Source of the DNA: Alphaproteobacteria bacterium
GTDB lineage: Bacteria; Pseudomonadota; Alphaproteobacteria; UBA9655
Length of the DNA: 64,000 nucleotides
Assembly: GCA_019749915.1 (NCBI GenBank)
Contig: JAIEPE010000004.1
Span: forward strand, 44,636 to 108,635
Direction of reading: 5' to 3'
The notes beneath the pieces were generated by a model. The model did not search any database, was not told the origin of the DNA, and saw nothing but the letters and a program-made list of their open reading frames with translations. Position 1 is the first letter of the stretch; each line of letters opens with the position of its first letter. Made by a program: the position numbers and the translations under genes. This document shows, piece after piece, positions 59,867-64,000 of the stretch.

Positions 59867-61171
59867 ATGTTTTATTTCAGAAATATAGAAAATATTTTCA
59901 GATATGAGTTTATATTTGTTTTTTCTATTTTTTTTCTGTATATTATACAGTCTTTTCTTGGAATGTATTATTTTGGTATTAATCCTCAAACGATTACGGC
60001 ACTTTTCCTTCCAACATATGCTATAATGTCATTTGTAGCCATATTTTATTTATGCAAAAAATTTCTCATTAATATTAAAATTAAAAAAATTGAATTGAAT
60101 ATAAATATTTCTATTATCTATGGAATATTTTTGTCGTATCTTATCATCATTTTTTTGTTGTGCATCACATGTCCAAAAATTCCACTAGTTAGCTCATTAT
60201 TAGGAGATAACCAATCAGAAATTTATAATTATAGGCTTGCTTATGATTTAACAAGAATTGGGTGGGAAAAGTTTATAGTTTATTTTTATATATTGTATTA
60301 TTCATTTATTTGTCCATTATCTATAATTATTTTCTTTGAAAAAGAAAGCAAATACAAATGGCTAGTATTATTTATCTTTACAAGCACTCTATTACTCTCT
60401 CTTGCAAAAACCATTTGTATAAAAGCATTCTTACCCTTAATTTTTTATTATTTAATTTCAGCTAAAAAAAATCTAAAACGAACAATGTTGTTAACTCTGT
60501 TTTTATGTTTTTCTGTTTTTTTATCAACTTTCTTTTATTTCGCTGGACCGAAGAAAATATATGACACAATATCCACAATATCTTCTATCTCGGTTACTGA
60601 TAAAAGTGATACTATTGAGATCCAGCCTCCACAGGAATTACCAAATTTACCAAATTTTATTTTCTCTTCCCAATCCCCAATCTCATTTATGCTTAATAGA
60701 TTTTTATGGACTCCTTATGCTACTTTATACGCATATTTAGGTTTCAAATCTGAAATTATGAAGGACAAAGATGTTTCAATTATAGATACTATTCGACCCA
60801 TAAGCATATTATTTGAAAAAAAATACTTTCCATATGATCAACTTGCTTTTAATTATCAATACTCCTTTTATGATAATAATGATCAATTGAGAACGGAATT
60901 TATTGGAATAAATGCCGCTCCCTATTTTGTTGAAATTTATGCTAAATATGGTTTTTTATTCCTTTTTTTTATTTCAATATTTATTCCGATATTTTTCTAT
61001 CTAGTCATTTATCATAGTTCAGATATTATAAAAGCATTTTTTCCCCTCTGTATTCTTTTAATGATATCTAATCCCTTTATCACTGTATTAACAAATGGCA
61101 TGGCATTTTTATTTATTTTATTATTCTTTGATATTCATATTTTAAAAAGCAATTTAAGAAAGAACTCATAA
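59867..61171 (+). CDS. wzy: Wzy-like O-antigen polymerase
   Basis: 434 residues, about 11 membrane segments with one large periplasmic loop (about residues 225-365) that is hydrophilic. This is the topology of Wzy polymerases. Sequence is too variable for a motif-based call; the assignment rests on topology and on position beside Wzx, a GT4 and an acyltransferase. Very AT-rich. Its stop and the next start overlap by one base (TAATG). Confidence 0.7.
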   Translation: MFYFRNIENIFRYEFIFVFSIFFLYIIQSFLGMYYFGINPQTITALFLPTYAIMSFVAIFYLCKKFLINIKIKKIELNINISIIYGIFLSYLIIIFLLCITCPKIPLVSSLLGDNQSEIYNYRLAYDLTRIGWEKFIVYFYILYYSFICPLSIIIFFEKESKYKWLVLFIFTSTLLLSLAKTICIKAFLPLIFYYLISAKKNLKRTMLLTLFLCFSVFLSTFFYFAGPKKIYDTISTISSISVTDKSDTIEIQPPQELPNLPNFIFSSQSPISFMLNRFLWTPYATLYAYLGFKSEIMKDKDVSIIDTIRPISILFEKKYFPYDQLAFNYQYSFYDNNDQLRTEFIGINAAPYFVEIYAKYGFLFLFFISIFIPIFFYLVIYHSSDIIKAFFPLCILLMISNPFITVLTNGMAFLFILLFFDIHILKSNLRKNS

Positions 61172-62268
61172 TGCATACTTTATCCAAACTAGAACAAGAT
61201 AAAATTAACAACTTTAACCTTATAAGGTTAATTGCAGCCATCTCTGTTGTATTTGCACACAGTTTCGTTTTATCCTTAGGTGTTATACCGGAATTATTTC
61301 CTGGTTTTAGTACAGGATGGTTTGGAGATATCGCTGTTACTTCTTTTTTTACTCTTAGTGGATTTCTTATTACAAAAAGTTATTCAACAAATGAGAATGC
61401 TTACTCGTTTGTTGAAGCAAGAATTTTAAGGCTCTTACCAGGATATACATTAAGCTTAATTTATTGCATTCTCCTTGGACTATTAGTTACAACAGCAAGC
61501 TTTCATTCCTATATTTTTTCTGCGTTTAATTTCTTTTTGAAGACTCTTTCTTATTTATTGATGAGACCATTATCATCTGATCTATTGGGTGTATATATAG
61601 ACAATCCCTTCCCAAATGCTCCTAACGGATCCTTGTGGTCTCTCCCTGCAGAAATAAGAATGTATATACTTGTCCTCTTTTTAGGGTTTTTTCAAGTTTT
61701 TAAAAAGAAATATTTTCTTAATTTATTCTTTTTAACAATGTGTTTTTTTATGTACCTAATTTTTATATATGATTCTTATTTGCTAGATAGAGCTGTTTCT
61801 TTTGTCTTTCGCGTTCCTAGTTATGGACTAATAAAATTTCCCCTAGCCTTTATCATAGGAATGTACGCGTATTTATATAAAGAATATGTGCCAATTAATC
61901 CTTTGATATTTATAGGATTGATTTTAGCATTTTTTTTGCTTCCTCATTCTCTTTACCTTGAGACTATTGTTGTAAGTTATTCAGTCCTCTTTTTTGGTTT
62001 TTACCAAAAATTAATAATTAAAAGAATGATTAATATACCTGATTATTCATATGGAATTTATATTTTTTCCTTTCCAACACAGCAAACTCTTGTATCTATG
62101 TTGAAAATATATGATCCGTATATCCTTTTTGTACTCTCTCTTTGTTTCACTTTACCTATAGCTATCTTTTCCTGGCATTGTATTGAGAAGCCATCATTGA
62201 AATTAAAAGGAAAAACTAAAAGCTATTTGTTGTTCTTTAAAAAATTCAAGCCTGAATACAATAAATAG
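61171..62268 (+). CDS. Acyltransferase-3 family membrane protein
   Basis: 365 residues, about ten membrane helices. NNFNLIRLIAAISVVFAHSFV holds the family's catalytic His, and TLSGFLITKSY and FVEARILRLLPGYTLSLI are further family blocks. Ends LVSMLKIYDP...WHCIEKPSLKLK. Such proteins O-acetylate polysaccharides (OafA/WecH type) and would decorate the O-antigen. Last gene of the locus. Confidence 0.88.
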   Translation: MHTLSKLEQDKINNFNLIRLIAAISVVFAHSFVLSLGVIPELFPGFSTGWFGDIAVTSFFTLSGFLITKSYSTNENAYSFVEARILRLLPGYTLSLIYCILLGLLVTTASFHSYIFSAFNFFLKTLSYLLMRPLSSDLLGVYIDNPFPNAPNGSLWSLPAEIRMYILVLFLGFFQVFKKKYFLNLFFLTMCFFMYLIFIYDSYLLDRAVSFVFRVPSYGLIKFPLAFIIGMYAYLYKEYVPINPLIFIGLILAFFLLPHSLYLETIVVSYSVLFFGFYQKLIIKRMINIPDYSYGIYIFSFPTQQTLVSMLKIYDPYILFVLSLCFTLPIAIFSWHCIEKPSLKLKGKTKSYLLFFKKFKPEYNK

Positions 62269-62314
62269 GGAACTATAGCGAAATCACATTAAAAAAAACC
62301 AAAAATGAAGCTAC

Positions 62315-62332
62315 TCTCTTTATATAAAGAGA
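62315..62332. terminator. Palindrome between convergent genes
   Basis: TCTCTTTATATAAAGAGA: an 18-base perfect palindrome that can fold as a seven-base stem with a four-base loop. It lies between the acyltransferase gene (plus) and the secreted oxygenase-like gene (minus), which converge. The stem is AT-rich and the U-run short, so termination is only plausible. Confidence 0.35.
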
Positions 62333-62376
62333 AAGATCAAATGACTTGAGGGCCATATAGGAAAACTTTAAATCTT

Positions 62377-63153
62377 TTACTTAGACTCCCACTCTTTGAT
62401 TTGCGTCTTGCTTCCTGGAAGGATAGATATGAAAAGCCTTTCCTCTTTGATAGGAGGTTCCGAGTGCACAGCCGCATTGTTAGGCCCTACAATAAAAACC
62501 GCTCCCTGATAAGGGTGTGCAATGGAAATGGCTTCTTTAAACTGCCCTAACATATCCGCAAGGGCTTGACGATTATAGTCATTTTGCTCAGTCCCTTTAC
62601 CCCGTAAAGCATAAAATTCTTCTCTCTTATTATCAGGCAATCGATAAAATAAAGTCGGAGATCCTTTTAGCGTCAGAGCAAACTTATAGAGATCTCCTGA
62701 GTAAGGTTCGAAATAATAGCCGTCAGTATGCCAGCGAGGTACATCATATTCCGAGATTGGAGTAAAGGCACGCACCGCTACCCAAGCTGTTTCTTGTTCC
62801 GAAGCTTGAAGGATCTCGTTCACAAGTCTCACGATGAGACCAGCAACTTCTTTAGCATTTGTATTATTTACTTTACCCAGGGTTTTGATAAATTCCCTGA
62901 CTTCAGATTCTAAGACATTTAAGTTCCCATAATTATTATATGAATCCGTTTTACTTATTTTGAGAGCGTTTCCAGCGCTTTTTTCGTTCTCTGAGAGATG
63001 AAGATCATAATAGACAAATGAACGGCTTGGACCTAAGGCTTTTATAGCAGTTTGAATCTCTCTAGTCTCTTTTTCATTCTCTATAGTAAGAGAAACATTC
63101 ACTAAAAAAATATTTACAAAAAAATACATGTATAAAAATTTTTTTAATTTCAT
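62377..63153 (-). CDS. Secreted protein resembling a 2-oxoglutarate/Fe(II) oxygenase
   Basis: 258 residues. The N-terminus is a signal peptide or anchor (KKFLYMYFFVNIFLVNVSL). The mature part has the facial-triad pattern HxD...H with a following Arg: His142-x-Asp144 (PRWHTDGYYF), His230 (NNAAVHSEPP) and Arg239 (EERLFISILPG). Spacings (88 residues to the distal His, Arg nine later) suit the double-stranded beta-helix fold of Fe(II)/2OG oxygenases. I do not know the family. A secreted enzyme of this type is unusual because 2OG is cytoplasmic. No partner gene adjoins it; the gene is isolated between the O-antigen locus and groESL. Confidence 0.5.
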   Translation of the reverse strand: MKLKKFLYMYFFVNIFLVNVSLTIENEKETREIQTAIKALGPSRSFVYYDLHLSENEKSAGNALKISKTDSYNNYGNLNVLESEVREFIKTLGKVNNTNAKEVAGLIVRLVNEILQASEQETAWVAVRAFTPISEYDVPRWHTDGYYFEPYSGDLYKFALTLKGSPTLFYRLPDNKREEFYALRGKGTEQNDYNRQALADMLGQFKEAISIAHPYQGAVFIVGPNNAAVHSEPPIKEERLFISILPGSKTQIKEWESK

Positions 63154-63352
63154 TTTAATAATTCCTTATCAACTTTTTTTGATTATATCTTCTCCTAAAG
63201 GAAATCAAAGCCTCTCTCAAAAATATAAATAATTCAACAAGGCAATGATATCTGGTAGTTTATGGTTAAGAATGGCAGTTTACCAAATTTCTTGTCGTTC
63301 CTTAAGATTTAGTTCCATTTACCATGGTGTTAAGATGGCCAATTAAAAAATA
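63154..63352. other. Intergenic stretch between the oxygenase-like gene and groES
   Basis: About 200 AT-rich bases upstream of the groES promoter. Must include the divergent promoter of the oxygenase-like gene. No RNA gene or repeat recognised. Confidence 0.4.
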
Positions 63353-63381
63353 TTGACACGAATCTCTTTCTCTTTTATATC
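63353..63381 (+). promoter_or_regulatory. groESL promoter (sigma-70 type)
   Basis: TTGACA at 63353-63358 and TATATC at 63376-63381, 17 bases apart, just upstream of the CIRCE operator. A strong housekeeping match, arranged so that HrcA bound at CIRCE would block transcription. Confidence 0.65.
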
Positions 63382-63383
63382 TT

Positions 63384-63410
63384 TTAGCACTCTCATGGTG
63401 AGAGTGCTAA
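63384..63410 (+). promoter_or_regulatory. CIRCE operator (HrcA binding site)
   Basis: TTAGCACTC-N9-GAGTGCTAA, a perfect match to the CIRCE consensus, 45 bases before the groES ATG. HrcA repressor binds CIRCE under normal growth and releases on heat stress. Implies an hrcA gene elsewhere in the genome. Confidence 0.97.
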
Positions 63411-63455
63411 TTAGACATTAACCTAGTGAAATTCCCAAACTAGAGGGAGAAAAAG

Positions 63456-63746
63456 ATGAAATTTAGACCATTACACGACCGTGTTCTTGTTCAACGCATT
63501 GAGCAAGAAGAAAAAACAGCTGGCGGAATTATCATTCCGGACACTGCAAAAGAAAAACCCATTGAAGGTGAAGTTATTGCTATTGGCTCAGGCACACGCC
63601 TAGAAGATGGAAAAGTGATTCCTTTAGACGTTAAAGTCGGAGATCGCATTCTTTTTGGCAAGTGGTCTGGAACAGAAGTTAAATTTAGTGGCACTGAGTA
63701 TCTCGTGATGAAGGAATCCGACATCATGGGCGTCGTTGCTGCGTAA
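63456..63746 (+). CDS. groES: Co-chaperonin GroES
   Basis: 96-residue lid of the GroEL chamber. [35 protein letters not shown] contains the mobile loop ([11 protein letters not shown]), and [31 protein letters not shown] is the conserved second half. AGAGGGAG lies before the ATG. Regulated by the CIRCE just upstream. Confidence 0.98.
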   Translation: MKFRPLHDRVLVQRIEQEEKTAGGIIIPDTAKEKPIEGEVIAIGSGTRLEDGKVIPLDVKVGDRILFGKWSGTEVKFSGTEYLVMKESDIMGVVAA

Positions 63747-63761
63747 AGGAAAGGAATATAA

Positions 63762-64000
<239 letters not shown>

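Overview
The window reads as an AT-rich, tightly packed bacterial chromosome from an alphaproteobacterium. The evidence is a PopZ-like DUF2497 gene in the order pcm-tolC-popZ-valS, a cytochrome bc1 operon encoding a fused cytochrome b/c1, a complete Mla lipid-transport set, and alphaproteobacterial style recN-ligA and fabD-fabG-acpP-fabF-mltG runs. Low GC, very short intergenic gaps, a phytase-like tyrosine phosphatase and degraded gene pieces suggest a host-associated lineage such as the Holosporales or a relative. That placement is inference, because no 16S rRNA or marker tree is available here.

Layout. 0-4 kb: end of a PTP-like phosphatase, then ligA and recN on the minus strand. 4-8.5 kb: fatty-acid synthesis operon ending in mltG. 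8.6-14.7 kb: a small secreted protein, hemF and trmL, the Rieske protein with a fused cytochrome b/c1, uppP, and a GST. 14.7-19.2 kb: recJ, recG and a YgjP-like metallopeptidase. 19.2-24.8 kb: envelope lipid region, with mlaE-mlaF-mlaD and a PagL-like outer-membrane protein on minus, and aroK, mlaA, mlaC on plus. 24.8-30.7 kb: xerD, accA, an HD phosphohydrolase, ftsB, upp, and an arginase/ornithine aminotransferase pair. 30.9-34.7 kb: tRNA-Ser(CGA), trmB, an orphan MshL-like secretin, a tiny secreted protein and kdsB. 34.7-43.8 kb: valS, popZ-like, tolC, pcm, a PAP2 membrane protein, a subtilase and a PpiD-like chaperone.

44-62.3 kb is an accessory surface-polysaccharide locus. It starts with a truncated asparagine synthetase fragment, followed by an FkbM methyltransferase, an initiating sugar transferase and an epimerase on minus. 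The plus-strand block carries rfbB-D-A-C (dTDP-L-rhamnose), a PglD-like acetyltransferase, a five-bladed-propeller glycosidase-like protein, a FemAB-like GNAT protein, a QdtA/FdtA ketoisomerase with its aminotransferase (dTDP-3-amino-3,6-dideoxyhexose), a Wzx flippase, a GT4, a Wzy-like polymerase and an acyltransferase-3. Together these could make, flip, polymerise and decorate a heteropolysaccharide or O-antigen. kdsB, the Mla system, the PagL-like protein and uppP would serve the same LPS-bearing outer membrane.

62.4-64 kb: a secreted protein that looks like a 2-oxoglutarate/Fe(II) oxygenase, then a perfect CIRCE operator with groES and the start of groEL. No complete IS element, prophage or CRISPR array was seen.
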